From Auricularia sp. M13 (Eukaryota; Basidiomycota; Agaricomycetes; Auriculariales; Auriculariaceae), in NCBI GenBank assembly GCA_037042915.1, contig CM073193.1, positions 4,526,001-4,590,000 of the forward strand: a DNA stretch of 64,000 nucleotides, given 5' to 3'. Shown piece after piece: positions 1-11,653 of this stretch. A program made the translations under genes and the position numbers. Position 1 is the first letter of the stretch; every line of letters starts with the position of its first letter. A model generated the notes under the pieces. That model did no database searches. It saw only the letters and a list, made by a program, of their open reading frames with translations, and was not told the DNA's origin.

Positions 1-1542
1 TAGATGGCTGCAGCGAATGCTCCCCGATATCGGCCGCGCCCAGCGTCCTGTCTCTGAGCGAAAGCCTTTACAAGAATTCATTCCGTCAAGTATTCGATAG
101 ATGTGTGCATCGTTGTCACCCTCGCTTAAACCGCTGCTCATATCCCTCAGTGGTGAACAATTATTCGGATTTGTACCATCTCCCGGCGGATGAGGAGGAG
201 TTGCAACGGCTTGGTGAGCCACTGGCGCTTTATACTTGTCATCATTGGCGCTGACGCTCGCTGATGGGCGCAGACATGCAACATCTCATGTTTACAGCCG
301 CAATGGGTCCGCTCCCTGGCATGGAAGAACTTCTGGCGGATGAGGGCACGCCCAAAGCTGCACTCGATCTCGGGTGTGGGAGTGGATCATGGTGAGCATC
401 AAATCCACTTGTCCTCACTCTCGTAGACCAATGAATAGGCTATTCGATGTTGCAAATGAGCATCCGCACTGTCAGACCGTAGGCGTTGACCTTGCACCAG
501 TCGTTCGTCGGTGCGTCCCCGCGGATGTGGACATCATGACTGAGTCCAGTAACCGCCTGCCAGCGATCTACCCTCCAATTGCAGGTAATAACCTGGCATT
601 TCACCTTCCCTCAGCTGAAAGTGACCCTGTCAGGACGGAAATAGACGACATCAACCTTGGTCTGGATCACTTCAACGACCAGTTCGACATTGTGCACGCC
701 CGTTTGATCTCTCTCGGCGTTCGTCCTGCCGATCCCAATCGTTAACTGTGCAGGCAGCTGACCTTCCTCCTGAAAGATTAAGGATTATGCCGGTCTAATA
801 GACCAAGTGAGCCGCGTCGTCCGGTCGCGCGGCATCATCTCGTTTACAGAGAGCGACTACCGCGCATACGACAACGACAAAAACATCATCACTGTCGAGG
901 AAGACAAAGATGGTCAGACCTGCAGCATTTCGGCCATAGCAGTGCTATATCACTACATCGTCAAGTCTGTACGGGCAAGGGGTAAAGCCTCCGCAAACCG
1001 TCCTTCGATTCTTTTTCATAATTTATGCGTACCCGCCCAGGTGCGAACATTGACGCAGCAGCACTACTACACCGATGGATCGGCCAGCATTCAGCCTACG
1101 AAGACGTCGAATACCACGAATTTTGGCTCCCAACCAGCCCGTTCATCCCCGCCAACGCCCCAGACGCGCACAGGCTGAACTTCATTGGCGAGCTCCTCCG
1201 CCAGGACTTGCGGGTTCGGCGTTCCCATCGGGCATTGCAGGATTCATTACTCACCAGCGTCGCGCTTGCTGGCAGATGTTTCTGAAGAGCATCCGTGTGC
1301 TATTATTGAGCAGTGGGATGCCCGAAGCGCAGGTGGACGAGCTCCGCGCTAGGGCGTGGCGCGAGCTCGAGAGGATGCAACGTCCAATATGGGCGAAGGC
1401 ATGGATTGATGTTATCGTCTCGCGGACACGAGCAACTGACGGGTCTGCAGATGCAGTCCGTGCACGCGCGACGGAAACCCAAATCACAACAAATCGCCTT
1501 GGTGCATGCAGAGTCGCCTTGACCTCCGCTTATACGCTCTAA
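1..1542 (+). CDS. SAM-dependent methyltransferase, 5' end cut by window edge
   Basis: Class I (Rossmann) methyltransferase of the type common in basidiomycete accessory metabolism. The reading frame is already open at base 3. After removing introns at about 92-137, 214-273 and 388-434, the conserved head reads VFDRLVNNYSDLY, then LPADEEELQRLDMQH, then the SAM-binding motif I ALDLGCGSGSW, and the acidic strand-2 motif TVGVDLAP. Motif IV-like FDIVHARLI lies near 685 and the post-motif segment DQVSRVVRSRGIISFTE near 806. Later exons include SAYEDVEYHEFWLP (about 1096) and the helical tail MPEAQVDELRARAWRELERM (1318-1377). Substrate cannot be told from sequence. The start codon lies upstream of the window, and the exact stop is uncertain because the last 150 bases do not look conserved. 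It converges with the kinase gene on the other strand. Confidence 0.8.
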
Positions 1543-1673
1543 ACACAGGGATGGTTCGGGCATATGAGATCTATATTGCACTGTACCATAAAACATTTGC
1601 ATATCAATCCTAGATGCATATTCGTACATAGGGATAACGCCACGACCAGCCAGCTCAAGCCAATCAAGCCTCT

Positions 1674-4438
1674 TCAGAAGCATCGTTGACGACTAAGCCC
1701 CTGCGAGCCCGCTGTGCAGGCTGCTCGAGCGCCGACTCGCGATCTCCTCGGCTCATCCACATCCTGGTGTCCCGGAACAGGTCTGCTAGTACGGAGACCT
1801 TGTAGGAGGGCCTGAACGTCGTTTCCATCGGCGGCGGCGCATCGAGCTTCTGCCGCTTCGGACGTGCAATTACCGTCCTCTCCGTCGTCGCTCGAGCGCT
1901 TGCGCTTGGCCGAAATTTGGTCGACTACCATGGCGTCCCCTGCGTCCGAATCCTCGAGCATATTGACCGTGCTCTCCGCATTCCCGACGACGACGTTTGT
2001 CACTTCGCCGAAGGGGATGCGTTTGCAACTCGGCCCCGGCTCTGGCCAGGGGTTGTCGATCTCTAGATTGCGGATCCGCGGCTGGGTCGTGTCGAAAAGC
2101 ACGTCCAACGTCGGGTCCATCGTCAGAGCATGGATCTCCGGGAGCAGGAGGCGCATCATCGCGATATGGGCGTGGTAATACCCGATGATTTTATCGTAGC
2201 GGTGCCACGGGACGCTCAGGTAGCGCAGCATATTTTGCAGGAGCGGGGCGAACCGCGGCGCGAGTTTCGGGTGGAGGATATGCTCGAACTGCGAGGCCTT
2301 GTAGTATCGGCGGCGCAATTTTTCTTCGCCGAAATCATGGAGCATCATAGCCTCGACGAAGGAGCTCAATTCGCCCTCGAGCTCGTCGAGCGGGTCGGAT
2401 CCCACCGGGCAGGCGCGCGCAAGGCTCCAGAAAAGCGTCCAGAAAAGCGACTCGACGTCGTGTCGCGGAAGATGCGCGTCATTGGATTGGTTGTCCCCAC
2501 GTTCTCGTTCTTCTCCTCGTTTTTGAAAATCTGGGCGACAGTCGTGGCAAACCCATTATCGCCTCTCGGAAAAGCGCGTTTGAACAGCTCCGGATGTGAT
2601 TCGATCTCGCGCAATCTCGGTAAAACGTCCTTTCTGAGATATAGATGATTGTTCGGGAGGGGCTCCTCACGGAGGTCCGACGATACCTTCAACGGCGATA
2701 AACATGGGAGTACCCTTCAACGAGATTCGTTAGCGCCTGAAAAGGGAGGGGGACAGAGGGACATACCACTGTCAAATCATCGCCAACAACGGGTTTGCCA
2801 TTCTCCAGCGCAAATGTGGTGCTAAGATCCAAGTCCGTCAACAACGCGGTCGGTTCCTTTGTTTTGTCCCCGGTGCTACGACATGCATGAGTCCAAGCGC
2901 TTCGTGACCACCTAGTTGAGAGCTACGCACAGAATAAAGTCGATACAGGGAACTTCCTCGACAGATGCGACCCGCTTTCCCGGCGTGCTGAGCAACACGG
3001 CAGGGTCGTGGATCGGATTGCACAGTATGTTATGCCAGCTAACGTCTTGGTGAAGGATTCCTCGCTTGCAAAGCTCAAGATGAGCTGTGGTGACAATGAG
3101 CGGGTGCTCGCCTGGCAGTTTGGGAGGCAGGACGTACTTTGGATGCCGTCATATATGACCTTGAGAAGGTGCAGCGCCGACCGGCACTGGCTCAGCGGCT
3201 GGCCGACGCTGGCCAGGTGCAAGCTATGCTTCGTCAGTTTGCGGCTTCGACGTCCATTGGGATGGGGTAGGCTGATGCCCGGGCCGATCTTGCTGGCATC
3301 CGCGGTCCAGTGGCGCGCGAGACCAGGGAGCCAGCTTTTCGCGTGCGCAATATCCAAAAGTTGCCGTTCGTGCTGCGGCGGTCGCGGCCTGACGGCGTCG
3401 GGCTGCGGCACCGTCGAGCCTTTGCCCTTCGAGTTCCCAGTCTGCGGAACGCGTTTCTTCTGCCACGATATTTTGAAAAACCCTACGGCCTCGTCGCCGT
3501 AAGTCGGTTCCCCCATCGGCGCCAACACGCGTGCGCGTCTCGAAGGCCGCCCAGGTCATCTTCCCCGTGCGGTATGTCGAGTAGAACGGTTCCACGACGA
3601 TCTTCGCCCCCGCGTCCGTCTGAACTTTCCACCGCGCCGCGTCGGCCGTCTCGCCCAGATAGTCGAACCGAGTGTCGCGTCGCTCGATAGCGTCGTAAAG
3701 GTAAACGATATGTGCGATCCAGGGCTCGATCGCGCGGCCGAAGGTCACCTTGGAGGTCGTCACGCCGTGCGGATCGAACGCGGCGAGCTCTACAAGCCCT
3801 TCCTCAAGCCGGAGCCCGTGCGTCGCAGTCATGTCCGGCCGGTATCGCTTGAGGGTGTTGAGGTACCAATTCAAGTGCGACGGCGTCCCGCGCGACCGCG
3901 CACACTCGCCCATGCCGATAATCTCGGACCACGCCTTGGACCGCACCTTCGACGTCGACGCGACCGGCTGCCCGTCTTCCAGTTCATCTTTCTCCTGCTC
4001 GTCTCCAGCAACGGCGACGGCGGCCTCCTTCAACTCGCTCATCGTAGCCGCATACGAGATCCAGTCGGGCGCCTCGCCCACGCCGAGATAGTCGCCGGTG
4101 AGGCGCACGGCGGCCGCGGGCAGCGAGACGACGGCCTCGTGCGCGGTCGCCTCGTCGCCCGCGCAGGAGACGTACAGCGCGCGGCTGATGGCGTTGAGCA
4201 GCCGCGCGGCGGAGCGGCTGCAGCGGGCGACGGTGGAGCCCGGGTCGCACGGCAGCACGAGCGCGGCGAGCGCCGCCTCGACCGCGGCGGCGGCCACGAC
4301 GGCGTCCCAGCACGCGTCCCCCAGCCGCATCTTCGCGCGCTCGATGTACGGGTCCGGCGGCTCGGCAGGGTTGATGGGGTCGGCGTCGTAGTTCGCGCGG
4401 TCCGTCGTGGTGGTCGCGGAGCACGCTTCAATCGACAT
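1674..4438 (-). CDS. FunK1-type fungal protein kinase
   Basis: Fungus-specific serine/threonine-like kinase. Start ATG at 4438 (MSIEACSATT); the frame is open further up but without another ATG. An N-terminal helical region of about 250 residues precedes the kinase core. Core landmarks in order: GFFKISWQ (beta-3 lysine region, about 3485), RKLTKHSLHLASVGQPLSQ (about 3210), the catalytic loop GILHQDVSWHNIL (about 3030-3070; HQD instead of HRD, with catalytic Asp and metal-binding Asn kept), LTDLDLS in the DFG position (about 2840), GTPMFIAVEG in the APE position (about 2700) and HDVESLFWTLFWSL, the FunK1 signature after the activation segment (about 2430). The tail ends in a basic, Asp/Ser-rich segment. 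At least four introns are needed. The targets of FunK1 kinases are not well defined. The family is expanded in multicellular mushrooms, so this is an assignment to family only. Confidence 0.8.
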
Positions 4439-6167
4439 TGGGATGTCGGGCACTGCGCGTGCGGGGGTCAGCGTGGGGGACGGGTGGTCGCGTTCGGCTT
4501 ACTTTCGAGGGATGGTGTGGAGAGTGTGCGGAGGGACGATGGGAGGATTTTTCGCAGCGAGGTGGTGAGGGGGAAAGAGGAGGGAGTGAAAAGATGAATC
4601 CAACTCCGCGCGTCCGCTCAACCGCGACACCCCTCCGCAAACGTGGTGGAGGTCCGGCCCGTATTCCGTCCCCGCTCGCCTGAGATCAAGCTGTTCTACC
4701 AGACTCCCAATCGTCAACTGGTTCGAATTCTACTCGACTCAAAGGCCGGCGTCCATTGCCGAAGTAGAAAAAACCATGACACGCCGCGGACGTTGGAAAT
4801 TTGCAGCCCGAGTTCAAGTATGACTTCGACGCAGGTTATGGTCCAGCGTGGCCGTCCAGGACGTGGCATAGCAGCTCGCCCAGACCGCAGAATCCATCGC
4901 GTGCACCTGCATACCCCGGATGGCCCTCGCGAGCATCGCCTGAACATTTGCCAACCGATACATCTCTGGAACGCGCCGTCTTTCACATGGAAGAGGACGT
5001 TCACCAGTTTTTCGTTCGCTGCCAGTGCAAAGTACAGAACCCGGAAATCAGTACGGAGCACATCACAGGCAATTCCTCGCATTTGGACGAGTACGAGACT
5101 TTCCGAGCAGGGCTGGGACCAAGCAGAGGGCGGCCTGTTCTTTACGACCCTTACAGCAAAGACCAGATTGGGTTGGACGCGCATACGACCAAGCAGGCTC
5201 CGCGACCGCGTTACGAGCTGTGGGTTCGCCGTCGGACATATCCAGTACTAGCAGGCGATGCGCATCGACTGGCTGGTTGGCGGTGCGGCGCATTGTGTTT
5301 TCTGGTACGGTGATTTAGACCGGCGGCCGACGCGTCTCGCAGCGCCCGCCGTCCAGAAAGAGGGTTTCCGGGCGGCGTGCGCAGTAATCAGCTCAGACCG
5401 CCTCGCGTCGACCAGTTGGCTTAGAGTGTCCGCCATGACCCTTGCTGGCCGCAAGCAGACGATACCGAAGGATTGTCGACCGCTTCCCAACGTTCATTCG
5501 AGGCCGGGCGATGAGATGCTGCTGGACGCCGCAGCACACGCTCAGCAGACGATATGGATCGACAGGAACGATTTCGAACTCTGAGGGATACACACGAAGG
5601 CCAACGTCCCCCTGTACGCAGCGATAAGATGACCTCAGACGGGGAAGTTGGAGCGCGCTTCTGGCTCCATATGTTACGAGCGCTTCCCTTCCTAGTTGAC
5701 CGCGGCGAAGAACGTGCGGCCTGGAGCAGAGAGGCAGGTGCTGGCAGCACGGCTAGAAGCGTCGAACACAGAGACGATCGTTGCTGTCCTGCTGAGAAGC
5801 GTGCAAGACGGGCGCACGGTCCATGTGCGCCCAACCGCCATCCGGGCCCGCGCGCAGGGCGTGAATGCGAGGGTTCGAGGCCAGTCTCCACGTGAATATG
5901 CGCCCTGGGGAGGCCAAGCTCAGGTGACGAGCGTGCGCCAGTCGGAAAAAGCAGGGGCATGGGGAGGCCGATGGCAGGAGTGCGGGCGCCCAGCGCGAGG
6001 CTGAGACGGGCGCCCCCAGATGCCATGCAGACTGGCCGCGTGTGGACCGCGCGCGTAGCGGGTGGCCTTGTCGTTGAAAAGACGGCGAGGGCGAGTCAGA
6101 ACTTGAAGTTGAAGCGGGCCCTCGGAATCAACGGACTATCTCACTCTCGCTCGCACCGTCATCATCC
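4439..6167. other. 1.7 kb with no recognisable gene
   Basis: Frames stay open on both strands for 60-200 codons. The best ATG-started candidates are on the plus strand: 5258-5584 (108 codons) and 5554-5895 (113 codons). A short minus-strand frame runs 4814-4963. None contains a domain I recognise, and frames on opposite strands look equally protein-like, as expected at high GC. The 5' ends are the divergent promoters of the kinase (left) and PP1 inhibitor-2 (right). A small multi-exon gene around 4.8-5.9 kb cannot be excluded. Confidence 0.35.
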
Positions 6168-7162
6168 ATGGCCGAGTTCGACACCGTTCAGCAGCACCCC
6201 GTGCGTCCGCCGCCGCCGCATCGGTCGACGTCGGGCTCGCGGCCGAAGGGCATCCTCAAGAACGCCAACAGCCAGGCGCCGCCGGCCGAAGCGCCCGCCG
6301 CGACCGGCGCCCAGTGCGTGTCTCAGGCCGCCCGACGTCATCCGTCCCGACGCTGACGGGCACCTGCAGCCTGACGTGGGACGAGGAGAACATCGCGCTG
6401 ACGGAGATCCAGAAGGACTCGCTCATGAAGATCACAGAGCCCAAGACGCCCTATGTCCGCTACAACGCCCTCACAGACGAGGTCGAGAATCTGGGCGGCG
6501 AGTGCTCTCAATCCCAGGATACTTGAGATCCAGTCAGGCTGACCGCCGAGTATCCCAGACATCCCGCCGTTCGTGCTCGAGCCGCGCAGCCGGACGCCCA
6601 GCACGCCCGCGTCGCCCACGGAGGACATCGAGCTGCCGCGCACCCACTCGGGCACGTCCTCGCGCTCGACGTCCTTCAGCCTCCCGCCCGAGACGCTCGG
6701 CGGCCTGCGCACCCAGGGCATCGTCTCCGCCGGCCTGGGCGGCGAGATCGAGGAGGAGGAGGAAATGTCGCCCGAAGGTCAGCCGCCGCACGCCATCCCG
6801 CCCATCGCACCCTTACCCCGCGCAGCCGCAGAGAAGCACGCCGCGTTCGTCCGCGCGCGCGGCCGCCACTACAGCAACGAGGCCGAGGCCATGAAGGTGC
6901 GGCAGTCCCGGTCCCGCGCCCGCCGCGTCTGGGGAGCGCTCGTTCACCCTTTCCGTTTCCGCCGCGCGCGCAGCTCGCACAGCGCCTGATGCAGCAGGAA
7001 GATGACGACGACGACGACGGCTCGCACGACGCCATGGACGAGGACGACGAAGATGACGGCCCAGGTGCCGGTGGCAGCAGCGCGCGCGGCCGCGGCGGCG
7101 TGCCGCCCGTCCCGCCCATCCCCGCCGTCCCCAAGCTCAACGGGAGGGTAGCTGGTCACTAG
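6168..7162 (+). CDS. GLC8: Protein phosphatase 1 inhibitor-2 (Glc8 family)
   Basis: Regulatory subunit of PP1 (IPP-2 family, cytosol and nucleus), a modulator and chaperone of the phosphatase catalytic subunit. Start [12 protein letters not shown]. The PP1-docking element RPKGILKN sits at residues about 25-32. After intron 1 (6314-6369) comes [15 protein letters not shown], then [15 protein letters not shown], the signature of the family. Intron 2 (6498-6558) joins to [18 protein letters not shown] third intron follows AEAMK at about 6896. The helical PP1-binding segment reads [20 protein letters not shown], matching the HYSNE-type core. The C-terminus is strongly acidic, with runs of Asp. 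The threonine in PKTPYV is the site phosphorylated by GSK3 or other kinases in known members. Length about 220 residues, normal for the family. It converges with the gene on the minus strand. Confidence 0.92.
6498..6558 (+). other. GC-AG intron in the inhibitor-2 gene
   Basis: The coding frame continues from CTG GGC G at 6497 to ACATCCCG at 6559, giving the conserved GDIPPF. The intron then begins GCGAGT and ends CCCAG, so it has a GC donor rather than GT. The 61-nt length fits the other introns here. Using a GT donor would break the conserved segment. Confidence 0.65.
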
Positions 7163-7657
7163 GCCATCGCACGACCAGCAACGACGGAACTGCCACGACC
7201 GACCCCAACCCGTATATCATGTATAACTTCAGCTGCTCGAGCCAGCCTCGCGCCTGTTCTGTCTGTCCATCTTGTCCCCGAATGAATGAAGACTGTGTTT
7301 GTGTTTGGACGCCATTGCGACCTCAACCAGCAAGAGGCACGTTAATTTGCCAGCGGGATATCGCTGCATGATAAGAGTTTATCGCGAGATTCTGAAAATT
7401 GCAACAACAGTGGATCGCCAGCAGATGTGATGCAAGCAAGCTGCAGCAACTGGACCTGAACGCGATTCTCCCAGAGCACGCCAACAACACAGCTTCACAT
7501 GAAACATCCCTAGGATTTTGTTTTCGCATGAGGGCATAGGGAGAACATACACTCAAGAGCGGGGGCGCGCGAGAAATACAACTAAACGAGACAACGACGA
7601 CGACGTCGCACAGGGTCGATTTTCCAGACGTTTATGTATGTGCGGTGATGTGCTGTT
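7163..7657. other. Intergenic, convergent 3' ends
   Basis: Lies between the stop of PP1 inhibitor-2 and the stop of the minus-strand disordered gene, so it holds the 3' UTRs of both. No conserved frame, repeat or RNA gene was seen. Confidence 0.5.
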
Positions 7658-9231
7658 CTAAGGCGACGCGGGGACGTGGCTGCTGCCCGCCACGGAGGCG
7701 TTGGACGTCGCGGCGGCGCTGGGCAGGCCGAACACGCTGTGCCGCTGCGGCGGTGCGCCCTCGTCGGGCGTCGATGAGCGCGGCGTGAGCATCTGCGGCT
7801 CGGCAGTGCGCGCGCGCCCGGACCCGGACCCCGCGGCGGGCTCGTCGTCGGCGCCGAGGTCGAACACCCAGTTGCCGCTGGCCGAGTCGGCCGACGGCGT
7901 GCGCGTCGCCTCGCGCGCGAAGAACGCGCTGCCCATCGGCGGCGGCGCCGGCGGGCTCACCGAGCGCAGCAGGAAGCTTTCCGGGCCCAGCGACGCGGCC
8001 GTGCGCCGCAGCCGCGACGAGCTGCTCAGCGCGCGCGCGGAGGCGACGCTGGGCCCGGTCGCCGCGGCGAACGTGTGCCAGGACGCCATGTCGCCCGCGC
8101 CGTAGCGGTGCGCCGGCGCGGCGGTGCTGCTGCTGGGCGTCGGCTCGTCCGGCGCGGCGCCGCGCTGCGTCGCGGCCTCCGCCTCCGCGGCGACCGCGAG
8201 CCCCAGGCGCGTCGTCTGCCGGCGGCGCGCCGCAAAGTCCGAGAAGTCGACCGCGCGGTTGCGCGCCGCGCGCCGGATGGACGGCTGGCGCCCGACGCCC
8301 GCGCCCGAGGCGGTGTTCGCCGTCTGGGTGTTGCCGCCGCCACCGCTCGCCGGCGCGGCGGACGAGCGGAATATGCGCTCGATGCCCCAGACGTCGTCGG
8401 CCGCAGCGGAGGCCGCGGCCGTGCGCTCCGCGGAGGGGATGCGGGAGAAGGACGGGATCTGGCGGAACGGGCGGGTGTAGTAGCTCTCGTAGAGCTGCTC
8501 CGCGACGCGGCGCGCGCCGGCCGTCGTCTCCGCGAGCGCCTCGGCGTCGAGCGTGGGCTCGCTGGCGTCGTCCTCGCCGGTATCCATCACGCCGCCGAGC
8601 CGGTGCAGCTGCTCGTCGTCGTCCCAGTCGAGCCCGGGGATCGGGTCGTAGAACGCGCCGCGCACCGACGGCCGGCGCCCGACGCCGCTGCCGCCGCCCG
8701 CCGCGTCCTTGAGCACGCGCGCCTGGTCGCTCAGGTTCGCGAGCATTTTCTGCGTCTTGCGCGAGATCATGCGCTTCTCCGCCTGCTGCGTGCGCGTCCG
8801 CCGCTCCGCCATCTCCTGCGAGCCACAGCACCAAACGCGAAACGCGGCATAAATCTCAGAATAAATCCTGGGCGCGCGGGTCGCGCTGGGCGCACCTTGA
8901 CGAGGGCCTCGAAGAGACAGGACGTGAACGAGTCGCCGAGGTCGAGCTCCTCGACGAACTGCTCGTACGTGATCGCAGGCGGCGCGGCGCGCTCCGTCTC
9001 GTTCTCCGCGTCCAGTTTGATGCGCGCGTTGACGCTATCACTGCACGCACCAGGCCCCAATCCCGGGTCAGCTAAGTCCAACAACCACACAGATCGAGCG
9101 CGCGCACATGACGGTCGCAATCTTGCCCGCGAGCACTTCGTCGATTCCATTCGCAGACCTATCCGCGTTCTCCAGTCAGATCCAGACGCCCGGAACGCAT
9201 CCAGGCGCGCACCATTTGCCCATATTTTCAA
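7658..9231 (-). CDS. Conserved-looking disordered protein, unknown function
   Basis: I do not recognise the family. The last exon (about 7658-8816) encodes some 385 residues: a basic coiled-coil-like start (EMAERRTRTQQAEKR, then SRKTQKMLANLSDQARVL), then a long Ala/Ser/Arg-rich disordered tail. A preceding exon (about 8895-9040) has AITYEQFVEELDLGDSFTS and SCLFEALVK and joins to it across an intron of about 80 nt (GTGCGC...CGCAG), restoring LFEALVKEMAERRTR. The 5' end is unresolved. Upstream frames around 9050-9231 include GIDEVLAGKIATVMCARS, but the exon border there was not found. The tail is Ala-rich because of GC-rich codons, and the opposite strand is open over the same stretch. The structured part is probably the short N-terminal region; function unknown. 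Confidence 0.6.
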
Positions 9232-9648
9232 AATAACTATCTAACGGCGGTGGCGGGGCGTCGGTCGGGAAGGTGGGCTGGCTGTTCGGGAGGTGGGAGG
9301 GACCCGAGATGTTTGCACTTGTTTGGCCCGCACCCACCACGTTGTTTGTTGTTTTCAAGCTGTGACCTGAGCGCCTCCTTGCAATCGCAGTGACCAGTCG
9401 CACAACCGACTTTTGCATTGCCATGCGCGACAATCCCAATTATGATTACGGTAGAACGTGCTCTAGGACAAATGAACGAGGGGCCGTATCTGGAGCGTCA
9501 GAAGTCGAAGCTGGTGAATCCCGTGAGAAGGAAGAGCGGGAAGTACCTGCAACGAGGCGAGTGCCCGTCAGCATCCGCACGCGGGCACAATGCAATGCAC
9601 AAACGCACTTTTTCTTCTCAATCATCGAGCACCAGTTCCACGCGCTCG
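9232..9648. other. Intergenic between two minus-strand genes
   Basis: Contains the 3' UTR of the UPF0652 gene and the promoter, and possibly a first exon, of the disordered gene to its left. The minus-strand frame 9176-9439 has no conserved feature I can name. Confidence 0.4.
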
Positions 9649-11653
9649 TCAGCCGGCCGTCGATGCACGAACCGCGTCGAAAAAGTTGTCCGCGCCGGAC
9701 CCGTCAAAGCCGTGCTTGAAGAAGTCCTGCAGGATGGAGATTTGCGCGCCCTCCAGCGAGCCAAACTCGCTCGTGATGTACTGCTTCAGCGCGGGCTTGT
9801 CCGTGAGCGTCTGCAGCGTCTGCAGCGTCGTGCAGATGGGCAGCAGGATGCGGTAGATCTGCGAGTACTTGTCGATGAACATGAGCGCGTTCGGCACGTT
9901 GTGGTCGCCCATGTGGATCACCGAGCTCCCGACCCAGCTCCCGATGCTCTGCTGCGCGCGGTTCAGGATGGCGTGCATCGCCCGCGACGTCTTGGGCGCG
10001 GGCTGCACGCGGTTCAGCCCCTGGCCCGTGTCGCGCAGCCGGTAGATGACGCGATCCGACATCAGGTCCTGCTCTGCCAGGCTCCATAGGTGGAAGAAAT
10101 CTAAAAACCTTTAGTAATATTCCTGCGACTTAAGCGCTAAACTCACCATTCAAGATTTCCCGCCAGAGAGTCAGACTTTGTATCACATACGCGTACTGCT
10201 GTGCATGGTTATGGCTCAACCGCGCGCCGCCCTTCCCGCTCCGAATGTCCAGCGAGCGGCCCTCAGCAGGTTTGGAGGGCGTGAAGTACTGTTTGAGGTA
10301 CCCAATCATCTTCTCACACGGATCGCGATTCGTCCGCAGGAACGCATGGTTGTCGCCTATGCTGTAAATGCACTGTCGCGTCTGCTCGACGCTGAGCCCC
10401 TTGGCCGGGCGCGCGTACTCGCTCGCAAGCTGCTCAATGGCGCGCTCCTTGGCCTTTATGGCTTTCTCGATGGTGCGGCGCGACGTCCCCGGGTCGGAAG
10501 TAATCTCCTTCGTCGCCGTTGCGATGCGCGGGTCGCGCAGCAGGTTGAGCGCGTCGCCCGCCTCGAGCGTCGAATGCACCGTTTTGAGCGGCATCACGCA
10601 GCTGAACCCCAACGCGTCCTGCACCTCGGGGATCTGCGCGTCCATAAGGACGTACATCAGCTTGCCGTAGGTCGTCCGCATTTTGTCCGGGTTCATGATT
10701 TTATGTCTCCGCCTGCACAACAGCGTTTCAGCAATGACAATGCCTGCCTAGTAAAGCACACGCACCCCAGCTCGAAAAGGCTTTGGTAGAATTCGCTATT
10801 GGACGCAAAGTCGCGGTCCGCGAAGAGTTCTTGTCCTTGTTTGTAGTCGGCGGCGAGGACGAGGCCGGACAATATGGAGCACAGTTCCTTGACCTGGTGG
10901 ACTATGCGTTTGACTTTGGAGATGTTGGATCCCAGGGTATCTATTCGATCCGTGTATTCGCTGCATAGTGCAATCCGTCAGATCCAGATGGTTGCCAGAC
11001 GGACGTCATCCCGCAGAATGTTCGCGCGCACCTGACCGTGAGCGCGGCTTCCAGCAATCGCAGATACTTGCGCTCGCTGAAGGTCAGCCGCAGGGGTATA
11101 TATTTTGCGCGTTCGATGTACCACTCGCCGACGGGCGCGAATTCGTCGGGCTGTGGGCCGAGCACTAGCGCCGCGTCGGGCGCGGGCGCCTCGTCGGCGG
11201 CGTCCTCGGACACGTCCATCTGGGGTTTCGCTTTAGCATGCGCCGTACGGCGAGCACGAGCAGATGAGCACATACCTGGCTGGACGACGCAGTGAGGGAG
11301 GTTCCGTTCGTTTTGGCTGCGGCACGCATTAAGCGGGCGCCCTCGACGGGCGTCGTCGTGTGCTGCGTGCGCGAGCCCTTGCGGTGCTGGGACTGGAAGC
11401 AGACCTCGCAGTAGAGGTCGTTGCACTGCTCGCATCGCAGCTGCGCGGGCTGGTCTGCCAGAGCAAAGCGCATCAGCAAGGGCATGTGGCGCGCGAGCGC
11501 AGACCGACCCTCGCACTCGACGCAGGCGAGCGGGTTGACCTCCCGCGGCGCGTCGTCGTCGCGCACGTCGATGCCGGCGTCGGGTATGTCGTCCGGGTGC
11601 GAGTCGAGGATCTTGGCGAGCGACGCCTTGAGCCCGTTCGTCAGCGAGGACAT
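9649..11653 (-). CDS. UPF0652 / DUF2009 protein with N-terminal B-box-like zinc finger
   Basis: Start MSSLTNGLKASLAKIL at 11653. The first exon carries a zinc-finger pattern: CVECEG, then RCEQCNDLYCEVCF and QSQHRKGSRTQH (about 11540-11350), a B-box-like module. After an intron (about 11274-11220) come MDVSEDAADEAPA and YIPLRLTFSERKYLRLLEAA. A second intron (about 11030-10960) is fixed by restoring VSEYTDRIDTLG. The core continues with NPDKMRTTYGKLMYVLMDAQ, NHAFLRTNRDPCEKMIGYLK, GARLSHNHAQQYAYVIQSLT and, after a last intron, YRLRDTGQGLNRVQ and SWVGSSVIHMGDHNVPNALM. These blocks are typical of DUF2009, a deeply conserved family in fungi and plants without a well-established biochemical role. 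Length about 560 residues, as expected. The zinc finger suggests protein or nucleic acid binding (inference). Confidence 0.85.

Noticed and set aside
3710-4597. Plus-strand open frame of 295 codons opposite the FunK1 N-terminus
   Set aside because: Arg/Gly/Val-rich shadow of the kinase reading frame; no motif.
8075-9244. Plus-strand open frame of 389 codons opposite the gene at 7.7-9.2 kb
   Set aside because: Same GC effect. The translation is an Arg/Ala shadow without domain features; the minus strand shows a clean exon junction restoring LFEALVKEMAERR.
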